Of a stretch of 19,131 bases of DNA, positions 6,297 to 14,144 are shown piece after piece. Location of the stretch: assembly GCA_025454095.1 (NCBI GenBank), contig JALOPC010000003.1, forward strand, positions 1-19,131, read 5' to 3'. Below the pieces are notes generated by a model, which had not been told where the DNA came from, did not search any database, and saw only the letters and a list, made by a program, of their open reading frames with translations. Source of the DNA: Syntrophales bacterium. GTDB taxonomy: Bacteria; Desulfobacterota; Syntrophia; Syntrophales; UBA2192. How positions within the stretch are numbered: the stretch's first letter is position 1; every line of letters starts with the position of its first letter. Position numbers and translations under genes: made by a program.

Positions 6297-8708
6297 ATGT
6301 ACATAGAAGTCGCCATCAACATCCCCGCCGATCGCACCTTCACCTACACCGTCCCGGCGGAGGCCCACGGCGAGATCGCCGTGGGAAAGCGGGTGCTCGT
6401 GCCTTTCGGAAGGCGATCGCTCACGGGCCCCATCGTCGGGATCCGCCGCTCGTCGGACAGGCAGGACACGAAGGAGATCATCCGGGTCCTGGACCGCGAG
6501 CCCCTTTTCCGCGAGGAGGATCTGCGGTTCTACCGATGGGCCGCGTCGTACTATTTCACGCCCCTCGGCAGGGCGCTCGGCGAGATCCTCCCGGGCGGCA
6601 TCGACATCGAGAGCCTGCTGTGGGCCGTCAAGCTCGGGGATGCCGATGACGTCAAGCCCCTCCAGCGGGAGATCCTCGAGACGCTGGGACGCCGCGCGAC
6701 GGGGATGGCTCTGCGCAGCCTCGAGAAGGAACTGGGGAGAAAAGCCCTGCTGACGGAGCTGAGAAAGCTGGAAACCCGCGGGCTCCTCCGCCTCGAGGAG
6801 CGGTTCCGGAAGCCCGCCGTGCGGGAAAAGACGGAAAAGGTCGTTGCGCGGACGGAAACCGCGGCGGGAACGGTCAGGCTCTCCGATCGCCAGAGACAGG
6901 CCCTCCAGGCCCTCGAGGCACGGGGCGGAACGTCCCGGGTTGCCGCGGTGACGGACATCGACGAGCCCCTGGCCGCCTTCAGGGCCCTCGAAAAAAAAGG
7001 CCTCGTCGAACTCCGCGACCTCGAAACCCTGAGAAACCCTGAACCGGCCTCGGCGATCGGACGAACCGATGCCCCCCTGACCCTGACCCCGGAACAGGAG
7101 GCCGCCCTCGGGGCGATCCGGAAAGGAATTTCCTCGGGCGTCTTCTCCCCCTTCCTGCTGCACGGGGTCACGGGAAGCGGCAAGACGGAAGTCTACATCC
7201 ACGCCATTGCCGAAACGGTCCGCCGGGGGGGCCGCGCCATCTACCTCGTCCCGGAGATCGCCCTGACACCCCAGCTCGTGGGACGGCTGGAAAGCCGCTT
7301 CGCCGCGGGGCAGATCGCCGTCCTGCACAGCGGGATCGGACCCGCACTGCGCTACGACCAGTGGCGCAGGATCGAGCGGGGCGATGCGGCGATTGTCGTG
7401 GGCGCCCGGTCGGCCGTTTTCGCGCCCGTCAGGGACCTGCGGCTTCTCATCGTCGACGAGGAGCACGACACCTCCTACAAGCAGGACGAGCGCATGCCCT
7501 ACAACGCCCGGGACCTGGCCGTCGTGCGGGCCCAGCAGCAGGGGGCCGTCGTCGTCCTGGGCTCGGCCACCCCGGGGCTGCAGAGCTGCTACAACACCCG
7601 CGAAAAGGAGTTCGTGTACCTCGCGCTCACGAAGCGCGTCGAACAGCGCGAGCTTCCGCACGTCGAGATCGTGGACATGAAGGGCGAGCGGGACCCGAAC
7701 GGGAAGGTGCGGCCGCTTTCGCGCCTGCTCGTCGAGCAGATCGGCCGCACGCTGGAGGCGAAGAAGCAGGCCCTGCTCTTTCTCAACCGGCGGGGGTTCA
7801 ACACGTACCACTACTGCGGCGACTGCGCCCACGTGTTCCGCTGCCTCAACTGCGCCGTCTCGCTCACCCATCACCTCAGCGAGGGAGCGCTTCGCTGCCA
7901 TTACTGCGACTTTTCCGTCAAGGCCCCCCCGGCCTGCCCCGAGTGCGGAGGGGGGCGCATCCTGAGCTACGGGCTCGGGACGGAGAGGCTCGCGTCGGAA
8001 ATCCAGGACCTCTTCCCGCAGGCGCGCATCACCCGGATGGACAGCGACACCACGTCGGCCCGGGGCAGCCACGAACGGATCCTCTCCGCCCTGGGCCGGG
8101 GCGAGATCGACATCCTCGTCGGCACGCAGATGATCACCAAGGGCCACGACTTCCCGGACGTGACCCTCGTCGGCGTCGTCTCGGCCGACACGACGCTCAA
8201 CATGCCGGACTTCCGCGCCGCGGAGCGGACTTTTCAGATTCTCACCCAGGTCGCGGGCCGGAGCGGACGGGGCGAACAGCCGGGCACCGTCGTCATCCAG
8301 ACGCTCAACCCCTCCCACTACGCCATCCAGCGGACCCGCGAACACGATTTCGCGAACTTCTACGAGGACGAGATCGCCCTGCGACGGGACCTGCAGTACC
8401 CGCCCTTTTCGCGCATGATCAACCTCATCGTGTCGGGGACGGCGAAAGACCAGGTGGAAAAAGGGGCCGCGCGGCTCGGGCAGAAGGCCAAAAAGCTCGC
8501 CGCGGGCGACGACGTCAAGGCGCGGCTGACCGTCATCGGGCCGATGGAGGCGCCCCTGGCCAAGGTAAGGGGACGGTACCGCTGGCAGCTCCTCGTGAGA
8601 GGGAAGCAGGTGCGACCGCTCCACGCCTTTGTCCGGCGGCTCGTCGAGGGGGCCGATATCCCGGGCTGCGAGATCCGCGTCGACGTGGACCCCGTGAACT
8701 TCATGTGA
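6297..8708 (+). CDS. priA: Primosomal protein N' (replication restart helicase PriA)
   Basis: An 803-residue superfamily 2 DNA helicase that recognises stalled replication forks and reloads the replisome. The N-terminal 3'-DNA-binding domain starts with YIEVAINIPADRTFTYTVP and is followed by a winged-helix region. Walker A is GVTGSGKTE (K296), the DEEH box lies at 387-390 (LLIVDEEHDTSYKQ), and the SF2 motif LGSATP follows. A zinc-binding insert from C507 carries eight cysteines in CxxC pairs, and motifs around GTQMITKGHDFPDV and QVAGRSGRGEQPG complete the helicase. It is about 70 residues longer than E. coli PriA, mostly in the 200-270 linker region. I chose ATG 6297 by family N-terminus; GAAGAGA upstream is a weak ribosome site. 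The open frame extends further upstream but that part has no PriA similarity. It leads into fmt after 48 bp. Confidence 0.95.
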   Translation: MYIEVAINIPADRTFTYTVPAEAHGEIAVGKRVLVPFGRRSLTGPIVGIRRSSDRQDTKEIIRVLDREPLFREEDLRFYRWAASYYFTPLGRALGEILPGGIDIESLLWAVKLGDADDVKPLQREILETLGRRATGMALRSLEKELGRKALLTELRKLETRGLLRLEERFRKPAVREKTEKVVARTETAAGTVRLSDRQRQALQALEARGGTSRVAAVTDIDEPLAAFRALEKKGLVELRDLETLRNPEPASAIGRTDAPLTLTPEQEAALGAIRKGISSGVFSPFLLHGVTGSGKTEVYIHAIAETVRRGGRAIYLVPEIALTPQLVGRLESRFAAGQIAVLHSGIGPALRYDQWRRIERGDAAIVVGARSAVFAPVRDLRLLIVDEEHDTSYKQDERMPYNARDLAVVRAQQQGAVVVLGSATPGLQSCYNTREKEFVYLALTKRVEQRELPHVEIVDMKGERDPNGKVRPLSRLLVEQIGRTLEAKKQALLFLNRRGFNTYHYCGDCAHVFRCLNCAVSLTHHLSEGALRCHYCDFSVKAPPACPECGGGRILSYGLGTERLASEIQDLFPQARITRMDSDTTSARGSHERILSALGRGEIDILVGTQMITKGHDFPDVTLVGVVSADTTLNMPDFRAAERTFQILTQVAGRSGRGEQPGTVVIQTLNPSHYAIQRTREHDFANFYEDEIALRRDLQYPPFSRMINLIVSGTAKDQVEKGAARLGQKAKKLAAGDDVKARLTVIGPMEAPLAKVRGRYRWQLLVRGKQVRPLHAFVRRLVEGADIPGCEIRVDVDPVNFM

Positions 8709-8710
8709 TA

Positions 8711-8732
8711 CGCTGCTGCGGCGGCAGAAGCG
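8711..8732 (+). promoter_or_regulatory. Short imperfect hairpin between priA and fmt
   Basis: CGCT-g-CTGC pairs with GCAG-a-AGCG around the tetraloop GGCG, starting two bases after the priA stop. There is no T run, so it is not a classical terminator; it may be an mRNA processing or stabilising element, or chance in GC-rich sequence. Confidence 0.3.
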
Positions 8733-8756
8733 ACAATCGTAAAGGAAGTAACGAGT

Positions 8757-9707
8757 ATGTCTACTGAACCAAGACCCCGTATCCTCTTCATGGGAACGCC
8801 GGAGTTCGCGGTCCCGTCGCTGGAAGCGCTGGCCGAGAAGGGCTGGCCCGTCATCGGCGTCGTCACCCAGCCCGACCGGCCCAAGGGGCGCGGGCAGCGT
8901 CTCGTCGCCTCGCCGGTGAAGGAGGCGGCCGAAAGGCGGGGCCTTGTCGTCCTGCAGCCCGAAAAGGTCCGGGCGCCCGAGTTCCTGGAGATCTTCCGCG
9001 GGCTCGCCCCCGACATGGTGGTGCTCGTCGCCTTCGGCCAGATCCTGCCGAAGGACATCATCGACGGCCCTCCCCTGGGCTGCGTCAACGTGCACCCCTC
9101 GCTTCTGCCCCGGTACCGGGGAGCGGCCCCCATGAACTGGGCCCTCATCCGGGGCGAGACGAAAACGGGCGTCACGATCATGCGGATGGACGAAGGGGTC
9201 GACTCGGGCGACATCCTGTTCCAGGAGGAAACGCCCATCGAGCCGGGCGAGACCTACGACCGCCTCCACGACCGCCTCGCCGTCCTGGGGGCGCAGTGCC
9301 TGCTCCGCACGATCGAGGGACTGGCGGCGGGAACCGTGCGCCGGATCCCCCAGGATCACTCGCGGGCCACCCTTGCGCCCCGCTTGAAGAAGGACGACGG
9401 CCTGATCCGCTGGGAGGCCCCCGCACGCGACATCGCCCACTTCGTGGCCGGGCTCTCCTCCGTGCCCGGCGCGTTCACGTACCTGGACGGAAAGGTGCTC
9501 AAGGTCTTCGCGGCGGAGGCCGAGGACGCCGCTGCGGGCTGCGAAGAGCCCGGGACGATCGTCGGCACGAGCCCGAAGGGGCTCCAGATCGCCGCAGGCG
9601 GCGGCTATGTGTATCTCCGGGACGTCCAGCTGGAGAGCAAGAAACGCATGCCCATCAAGGAGTTCCTCCGGGGCTTCCGGTTCGTCCCGGGAAAGAGACT
9701 CGGTTGA
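8757..9707 (+). CDS. fmt: Methionyl-tRNA formyltransferase
   Basis: A 316-residue enzyme of normal family length that formylates Met-tRNA(fMet) with 10-formyl-tetrahydrofolate for translation initiation. The N-terminal Rossmann-like domain opens with ILFMGTPEFAVPSLEAL. Catalytic residues are N111 and H113 in NVHPSLLPRYRGAAP and D149 in EGVDSGDIL, followed by the C-terminal OB-fold tRNA-binding domain ending in the usual KxPIKEFLRGxRxxPG form. The ATG is preceded by AAAGGAAG at good spacing. Order priA-(def)-fmt-rsmB is common in bacteria; here the peptide deformylase gene def that often sits beside fmt is missing, so it must lie elsewhere. A 68-bp gap separates it from rsmB. Confidence 0.96.
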   Translation: MSTEPRPRILFMGTPEFAVPSLEALAEKGWPVIGVVTQPDRPKGRGQRLVASPVKEAAERRGLVVLQPEKVRAPEFLEIFRGLAPDMVVLVAFGQILPKDIIDGPPLGCVNVHPSLLPRYRGAAPMNWALIRGETKTGVTIMRMDEGVDSGDILFQEETPIEPGETYDRLHDRLAVLGAQCLLRTIEGLAAGTVRRIPQDHSRATLAPRLKKDDGLIRWEAPARDIAHFVAGLSSVPGAFTYLDGKVLKVFAAEAEDAAAGCEEPGTIVGTSPKGLQIAAGGGYVYLRDVQLESKKRMPIKEFLRGFRFVPGKRLG

Positions 9708-9725
9708 CGGGGAGGAAGGCAGGAA

Positions 9726-9779
9726 ATGATGAAGTTGGGAAGCCTGGGGGAGCCGGCCGACATCAGGAGCATCGATTGA
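9726..9779 (+). CDS. Possible 17-residue leader peptide coupled to rsmB
   Basis: A tiny reading frame starts with two ATG codons after a purine-rich AGGAAGGCAGGAA stretch and ends with a TGA that overlaps the TTG start of rsmB (TTGA). The 17-residue product (MMKLGSLGEPADIRSID) resembles nothing I know. Stop-start overlap suggests possible translational coupling that could help the weak TTG start. So short a frame can arise by chance, so this is tentative. Confidence 0.25.
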   Translation: MMKLGSLGEPADIRSID

Positions 9780-11137
9780 AGCTTCCTCCCTCCCTGAAAG
9801 ACAACCCCCGGGCGCTCGCCGTCCAGATCCTGAACCGCGTCGACGACGAGCAGGCCTTTGCCGAGCCCCTGCTGGACAGCGTTCTTTCAGCGGGGCACCC
9901 GCCGGCCGAAGCCGACCGCGGGCTGTTGACCTTCCTCGTCTACGGCACGCTGCGCATGCGGGGCCTGCTGGATTTCCTGATCGATCGCTTCTACAGGGGA
10001 AAGCCCGCAACGCTCGAGCCGGGCGTGCGGAACATTCTCCGCGTCGCCCTCTACCAGGTGCGATTCGCGGGAAAAATCCCCGCCTATGCCGCCGTCGACG
10101 AAGCCGTCAACACGGCAAAGCGCCTGGTCCCGGGCCGGGACAAGCTCGTCAACGCAATCCTGCGAAACGCCCTGCGGGGGCTCGCGGGGATCGAGCTTCC
10201 CGACCCGGAGTCCGATCCCGCCGGCCACCTCTGCGTGGTCCACTCGCACCCCCGCTGGCTCGTCGATCGCTGGATCGGCTGCTTCGGCCTCGAGGAAACG
10301 AGCGCCCTCTGCCGGGCGAACAACGAGATCCCGCCTCTTGTTCTTCGCGTAAACACCCTGAAGGCGACCCGGGACGAGATGCTGGCAGGACTTGCGCAGT
10401 CGGGACTGGACGTGAAAGCCTCTGCCTGGGCCCCGGAAGGGATCGTCCTGGCAAAACCGTCCGCGTCGCCCCGGGCGATGCCGGAGATCACGGAAGGCGC
10501 GCTCTTCATCCAGGACGAGGCCTCGCAGCTGGTCTCGCGTCTTCTGGCGCCGCGGGAAGGGGAGAGGGTCCTGGACCTCTGCGCGGGCGCCGGCGGGAAA
10601 ACGACCCATCTGGCGGTCCTGATGGCAAACCGCGGGGAGATCGTCGCCGCCGACCTCCAGCAGGCCAAGCTTGCCGTTCTGGAGTCGACGGCGAGGCGGT
10701 GGGGGGTCTCGACGGTGCAAACCGCCGTCGCCGACGCCACCGACCCGCAACAGACGGCCGCCCTGGGGACATTCGACCGGGTCCTCGTCGACGCCCCCTG
10801 CTCGGGGCTCGGCACCCTGCGGAGAAACCCCGAAATCCGCTGGCACCTCACGGAGCGGAAGCTCGCGGGGATGCCGCCCCTGCAGGGCCGCATTCTGGAA
10901 AACGCCGCCGCCTGCGTGAAGCCCGGCGGGGTCCTCCTCTACAGCACGTGCTCCGTCATGCCCGAGGAAAACGACGGGGTCGTCGCGGCCTTTCTCGAAC
11001 AACATCCAGACTTCTCCCCGGCCCGGGCGGAGGCGCACGTCCCGCGAGGGGTCATCGACGGCCAGGGCTTCTTCCGGACCTTTCCCCACCGCCACGGCAC
11101 GGACGGCTTTTTCGGCGCCCTTCTTGCCCGGCGTTGA
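9776..11137 (+). CDS. rsmB: 16S rRNA (cytosine-967-C5)-methyltransferase RsmB
   Basis: A 453-residue RsmB (Sun/Fmu) enzyme, normal for the family. An N-terminal NusB-like RNA-binding domain (about 10-140) contains AVQILNRVDDEQAFAEPLLD and RNILRVALYQV. The SAM-dependent methyltransferase domain has motif I DLCAGAGGKTTHLA at 267-280 and ends with HGTDGFFGALLARR. The two cysteines of the m5C mechanism are C342 in DAPCSGLGTLRRNPEIRW and C392 in LYSTCSVMPEEN. I chose the TTG at 9776 because AGGAG lies six bases before it and the NusB homology begins within ten residues; no ATG fits. The frame is open upstream through fmt, but only as a mirror of that gene. Probably third gene of a priA-fmt-rsmB unit. 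Confidence 0.94.
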   Translation: MKLPPSLKDNPRALAVQILNRVDDEQAFAEPLLDSVLSAGHPPAEADRGLLTFLVYGTLRMRGLLDFLIDRFYRGKPATLEPGVRNILRVALYQVRFAGKIPAYAAVDEAVNTAKRLVPGRDKLVNAILRNALRGLAGIELPDPESDPAGHLCVVHSHPRWLVDRWIGCFGLEETSALCRANNEIPPLVLRVNTLKATRDEMLAGLAQSGLDVKASAWAPEGIVLAKPSASPRAMPEITEGALFIQDEASQLVSRLLAPREGERVLDLCAGAGGKTTHLAVLMANRGEIVAADLQQAKLAVLESTARRWGVSTVQTAVADATDPQQTAALGTFDRVLVDAPCSGLGTLRRNPEIRWHLTERKLAGMPPLQGRILENAAACVKPGGVLLYSTCSVMPEENDGVVAAFLEQHPDFSPARAEAHVPRGVIDGQGFFRTFPHRHGTDGFFGALLARR

Positions 11138-11159
11138 GCGCCCCTCTCCACATCCCCCG

Positions 11160-11188
11160 TTGACTCCGGCGTGCCTTGATGTTATTTT
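11160..11188 (+). promoter_or_regulatory. Candidate promoter for the metallo-hydrolase-purC pair
   Basis: TTGACT (11160-11165) and TATTTT (11183-11188) are 17 bp apart, matching consensus at 5/6 and 4/6. It starts 23 bp after the rsmB stop. Transcription would begin near 11195, right at the foot of the large hairpin that follows. Confidence 0.55.
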
Positions 11189-11197
11189 CCTGTCCGT

Positions 11198-11238
11198 GGC
11201 TCCGACAGATACGGTCGAGGGAAACCGGTGTCGGAGCC
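11198..11238 (+). promoter_or_regulatory. Large stem-loop in the metallo-hydrolase leader
   Basis: GGCTCCGACA (11198-11207) and TGTCGGAGCC (11229-11238) are a perfect 10-bp inverted repeat. Inside the loop CGGT (11212-11215) and ACCG (11224-11227) add a second stem. The T-rich CTTTAAATTTTC follows, and the ribosome site lies 18 bp downstream. It could be an attenuator or terminator, a 5' stabilising hairpin, or a terminator for rsmB read-through. It overlaps a GTG at 11228 that could otherwise be taken as the gene start. Confidence 0.6.
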
Positions 11239-11266
11239 CTTTAAATTTTCGTCCGCGGAGAAGAAT

Positions 11267-11896
11267 ATGATTCTCAAGCAGCTCCAGGTCGGCCACATGG
11301 CCATCTTTGCCTACATCGTCGGCGACGAGGAAACGGGGGATGCCCTCGTGATCGACCCGGCGGCGGAGACGGAGCGGATCATCGCCGAGGCCCGGAAAAA
11401 CGGCCTCACGATCCGCACCATCGTGAACACCCACGGACACGTGGACCACATCTCGGGCAACGCCGACATGAAGGCGAAGACCGGCGCGAACATCGTCATC
11501 CACGAGGAAGACGCGCACATGCTCACCTCCACCCCGGCGATGATCCTGGCCATGTTCCGGGCAAAGGCCTCGCCCGCCGCAGACATCCTCGTCCGCGACG
11601 GGGACATCGTCGAAGCGGGCAATATCAAGATGAAGGTCATCCACACGCCCGGGCACACGCCGGGCGGGATCTCGCTGTACACGGACGGGTGCGTGTTCAC
11701 GGGGGACACCCTCTTCGTCGAAGCCGTCGGGCGGACGGATCTGCCGGGAGGGTCCTGGAACACCATGGCAAAGGCCATCAAGGAGAGGCTCTACACGCTT
11801 CCCGACGACACCGTCGTCCTGCCCGGGCACAACTACGGCCGGAAGCCGACCTCGACCATTGGCAACGAAAAGCGCAACAACCTCTACGTCCGATGA
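11267..11896 (+). CDS. Metallo-beta-lactamase-fold hydrolase (glyoxalase II-like)
   Basis: A 209-residue single-domain metallo-beta-lactamase-fold protein. The full set of dinuclear metal ligands is present: THGHVDH at 55-61 (H56, H58, D60, H61), H130 in [10 protein letters not shown]147 in FTGDTLF and H188 in VLPGHNYG. It resembles GloB-type thioester hydrolases, but it is shorter than classical glyoxalase II and lacks the C-terminal substrate domain, so the substrate is open. The start was placed at ATG 11267, since GGAG lies six bases before it and the family opening [20 protein letters not shown] begins there. A GTG at 11228 lies within the leader hairpin and is less likely. Its TGA overlaps an ATG of purC's frame (ATGA), so the two genes are probably co-translated. 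Confidence 0.9.
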   Translation: MILKQLQVGHMAIFAYIVGDEETGDALVIDPAAETERIIAEARKNGLTIRTIVNTHGHVDHISGNADMKAKTGANIVIHEEDAHMLTSTPAMILAMFRAKASPAADILVRDGDIVEAGNIKMKVIHTPGHTPGGISLYTDGCVFTGDTLFVEAVGRTDLPGGSWNTMAKAIKERLYTLPDDTVVLPGHNYGRKPTSTIGNEKRNNLYVR

Positions 11897-11910
11897 GCAA
11901 GGAGAAGACC

Positions 11911-12801
11911 ATGACGCAGCCTGCATTGTACCAGACTGACCTGAAGGGCCTGAAGCTCGTCAACCGCGGCAAGGTGCGAGACATCTACGACCTGGGGGAG
12001 AACCTCCTCATCGTGGCGACGGACCGCATTTCGGCCTTCGACGTCATCATGCCGAACCCCATCCCCGGGAAGGGCGAAATCCTGACGCGGCTCTCCGAGT
12101 TCTGGTTCCGGCAGCTGGCCGACATCGTCGGCAACCACCTCGTCACGACGGACGTGGAGAAGTTCCCCGAAGCCTGCAGGCCCCACCGGGACGTCCTGAA
12201 AGGCCGCAGCATGCTCGTCCGGAAGGCGAAGCCCCTCCCCGTGGAATGCATCGTCCGGGGGTACATCACCGGCTCGGCCTGGAAGGACTACACAAACGGC
12301 AAACCCGTCTCGGGGATCCGGCTGCCCGCCGGGCTCAAGGAGTCTGCCAGGCTTCCCGAACCGATCTTCACGCCCTCCACGAAGGCCCCCGAGGGGGAGC
12401 ACGACCTGCCCATCTCGACCGAGGAGATGGCCCGCCTCGTCGGCAAGGAACTCACGGAACGGATCATCGCGCTGAGCCTGGCCATCTACAAGCGCGCCGA
12501 CGCAATCGGAACCTCCGCGGGCATCATCATCGCGGACACGAAGATGGAGTTCGGCCTGGCAGGCGACGAGCTCATCCTGATCGACGAGGTGCTCACCCCG
12601 GATTCCTCGCGGTTCTGGCCCAAGGACGACTACGCCGAAGGCCGCGGACAGAAAAGCTACGACAAGCAGTTCCTCCGGGACTACCTGCTGTCGCTCCGAT
12701 GGGACCAGAAGCCGCCGGCGCCGCAGTTGCCCCCCGATATCATTGAAAAAACACACCAGAAGTACGAGGAAGCCCTCCTGCGGTTCACGAAAAAGCCGTG
12801 A
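11911..12801 (+). CDS. purC: Phosphoribosylaminoimidazole-succinocarboxamide synthase (SAICAR synthetase)
   Basis: A 296-residue PurC of the longer type (about 290-300 residues, as in yeast Ade1 and many proteobacteria). It joins aspartate to CAIR with ATP in purine biosynthesis. Motifs are [10 protein letters not shown] at 20-29, [14 protein letters not shown] at 35-48, [17 protein letters not shown] at 111-127, [10 protein letters not shown] and the C-terminal [16 protein letters not shown] chose ATG 11911 because AAGGAG lies six bases upstream. An in-frame ATG at 11893, overlapping the hydrolase stop, would add six residues and is the alternative. No other pur gene is nearby. Its pairing with the metallo-hydrolase may be only transcriptional. 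Confidence 0.95.
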   Translation: MTQPALYQTDLKGLKLVNRGKVRDIYDLGENLLIVATDRISAFDVIMPNPIPGKGEILTRLSEFWFRQLADIVGNHLVTTDVEKFPEACRPHRDVLKGRSMLVRKAKPLPVECIVRGYITGSAWKDYTNGKPVSGIRLPAGLKESARLPEPIFTPSTKAPEGEHDLPISTEEMARLVGKELTERIIALSLAIYKRADAIGTSAGIIIADTKMEFGLAGDELILIDEVLTPDSSRFWPKDDYAEGRGQKSYDKQFLRDYLLSLRWDQKPPAPQLPPDIIEKTHQKYEEALLRFTKKP

Positions 12802-12826
12802 TCCCGAAAAAAAGCCCGCTTTCGCC

Positions 12827-12855
12827 TTGACAGGCCCGCAGGGCATCCTTACTTT
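12827..12855 (+). promoter_or_regulatory. Candidate promoter for dnaJ
   Basis: A perfect TTGACA (12827-12832) stands 17 bp before TACTTT (12850-12855), a weak -10 box (3/6). No CIRCE-type inverted repeat is seen. A small TCCGA-AATA-TCGGA hairpin at 12857-12870 lies at the expected transcript start. Heat-shock sigma control cannot be excluded by eye. Confidence 0.45.
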
Positions 12856-12909
12856 ATCCGAAATATCGGAAGGGACAGGTGCGCCCGGAAGGGAACACGC
12901 GGATCGGAC

Positions 12910-13977
12910 ATGGAAAGGCGGGACTACTACGAAATTCTGGGCGTCGACCAAAGCGCCTCCGACGATGACGTGAAGAAGAGCTACCGCAGGCTCGCCATGC
13001 AGTACCACCCGGACCGCAATCCCGGGGACAAAAAGGCCGAGGAGAAGTTCAAGGAGGCGGCCGAGGCCTACGAAGTGCTGCGGGACTCCGAGAAACGCAA
13101 GATCTACGACCGGTACGGCCACGAAGGGATCAACGGCACCGGCTTTCGAGGCTTCTCCGGCTTCGACGACATCTTCACGAACTTCAGCGACATCTTCGAA
13201 GACGTTTTCGGGTTCTCCGGGGCCCGGACGCGGACCCGCTCCTCGGTTCGCCAGGGAGCCGACCTGCGCTACGACCTCAAGATCTCCTTCATGGACGCCG
13301 TGAAGGGGACCTCCACCCAGATCGAACTGGAAAAGCTCGAACGCTGCACGGAGTGCTCGGGAACGGGCGCCGCCGCGGGGACGCAGCCCGAAAGCTGCCC
13401 CCGATGCGCCGGCCGCGGCACGGTGACGCAGTCGAGCGGTTTCTTCACCATCAGCACCACCTGCCCGCAGTGCCGGGGCGCGGGCCGCGTGATCAAGAAT
13501 CCCTGCAAAGGGTGCTTCGGGACGGGCAAGGCCAGGAGCCGCAAGACCGTGAGCCTCAAGATTCCCGCGGGTGTCGAGACGGGCTCCCGCCTGCGCCTGC
13601 GCGGGGAAGGCGAGGAAGGCGATTTCGGGGGCCCCAGCGGGGACCTCTACGTCTTCATCCACGTCGAGCCCCACGAGTTTTTCGACCGCGACGGCTACGA
13701 CATCCTCTGCCAGATCCCCATCTCCATCACCCAGGCGACCCTCGGGGCCACGCTCGAGGTGCCGACCGTCGAGGGAAAGGAGTCCCTGAAAGTTCCCCGG
13801 GGGACGCAGAGCGGCAGGGTCTTCCGCCTGAAAGGCAAAGGGGTAGCCCACCTCAAGGGCCTCGGCCGCGGGGACCAGGTGGTGCAGGTCCTCGTCAAGA
13901 TCCCCACCAATCTCACCCGAAAGCAGGAAGACCTGCTGAAGGAATTCGCCAAGCTGGCCGGTGAATCCTCGTCCTGA
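12910..13977 (+). CDS. dnaJ: Chaperone protein DnaJ (Hsp40, zinc-finger type)
   Basis: A 355-residue class A J-protein, co-chaperone of DnaK. The J domain (1-70) begins [26 protein letters not shown] and holds HPD at 33-35. The Gly/Phe region (about 71-105) is short and includes an unusual Asp/Phe-rich stretch ([18 protein letters not shown]). Four CxxCxGxG zinc-finger repeats start at C146, C163, C185 and C199. The two C-terminal beta domains contain [20 protein letters not shown] and [18 protein letters not shown]. No dnaK, grpE or hrcA is visible, so this may be a second, stand-alone DnaJ paralogue. The ATG has no strong ribosome site (only GGA-like bases nearby), but the family N-terminus begins here. 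It is slightly shorter than E. coli DnaJ (376). Confidence 0.94.
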   Translation: MERRDYYEILGVDQSASDDDVKKSYRRLAMQYHPDRNPGDKKAEEKFKEAAEAYEVLRDSEKRKIYDRYGHEGINGTGFRGFSGFDDIFTNFSDIFEDVFGFSGARTRTRSSVRQGADLRYDLKISFMDAVKGTSTQIELEKLERCTECSGTGAAAGTQPESCPRCAGRGTVTQSSGFFTISTTCPQCRGAGRVIKNPCKGCFGTGKARSRKTVSLKIPAGVETGSRLRLRGEGEEGDFGGPSGDLYVFIHVEPHEFFDRDGYDILCQIPISITQATLGATLEVPTVEGKESLKVPRGTQSGRVFRLKGKGVAHLKGLGRGDQVVQVLVKIPTNLTRKQEDLLKEFAKLAGESSS

Positions 13978-14007
13978 CCCCGCCCCCCTGTTCCATCCCG
14001 GGGCGAG

Positions 14008-14026
14008 CAGGGCCGTGCATGCCCTG
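14008..14026 (+). promoter_or_regulatory. Hairpin downstream of dnaJ without T run
   Basis: CAGGGC (14008-14013) and GCCCTG (14021-14026) form a 6-bp stem with a 7-nt loop, 30 bp after the dnaJ stop. There is no T tract, so intrinsic termination is doubtful. A second stem, TGCGG (14049-14053) with CCGCA (14062-14066), follows. Confidence 0.3.
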
Positions 14027-14074
14027 AAGACCGCGGGAGATCATGCTCTGCGGACTGTTCCCCGCAAGAAAGAA

Positions 14075-14103
14075 TGGACAATTCGGACTGCATTGATTAT
14101 ATT
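14075..14103 (+). promoter_or_regulatory. Candidate sigma-70 promoter for the Lon-like protease gene
   Basis: TGGACA (14075-14080) and TATATT (14098-14103) are 17 bp apart, both 5/6 matches, in an AT-richer patch. Transcription would start near 14110, giving a short leader of about 35 nt before the ATG at 14145. Confidence 0.6.
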
Positions 14104-14144
14104 TCCAACGGACCCAGACGGACTGCAGGAAGAAGGGAAACGTC

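Noticed and set aside
6207..10010. A 1267-codon open frame on the minus strand, opposite priA, fmt and part of rsmB
   Set aside because: It lies opposite three genes with unmistakable family motifs. Its translation is Arg/Asp/Gly/Leu-rich with no domain, as expected for the complementary strand of GC-rich coding DNA.
11228..11266. GTG at 11228 as start of the metallo-hydrolase
   Set aside because: The GTG falls in the 3' arm of the leader hairpin and lacks a good ribosome site. ATG 11267 has GGAG at ideal spacing and matches the family start.
12857..12870. Possible CIRCE or other heat-shock operator before dnaJ
   Set aside because: Only a 5-bp TCCGA/TCGGA hairpin is present, too short and unlike the 9-bp CIRCE arms.
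11884..13851. A 655-codon open frame on the minus strand opposite purC and dnaJ
   Set aside because: It spans two unrelated real genes and their gap, with biased composition and no motif.
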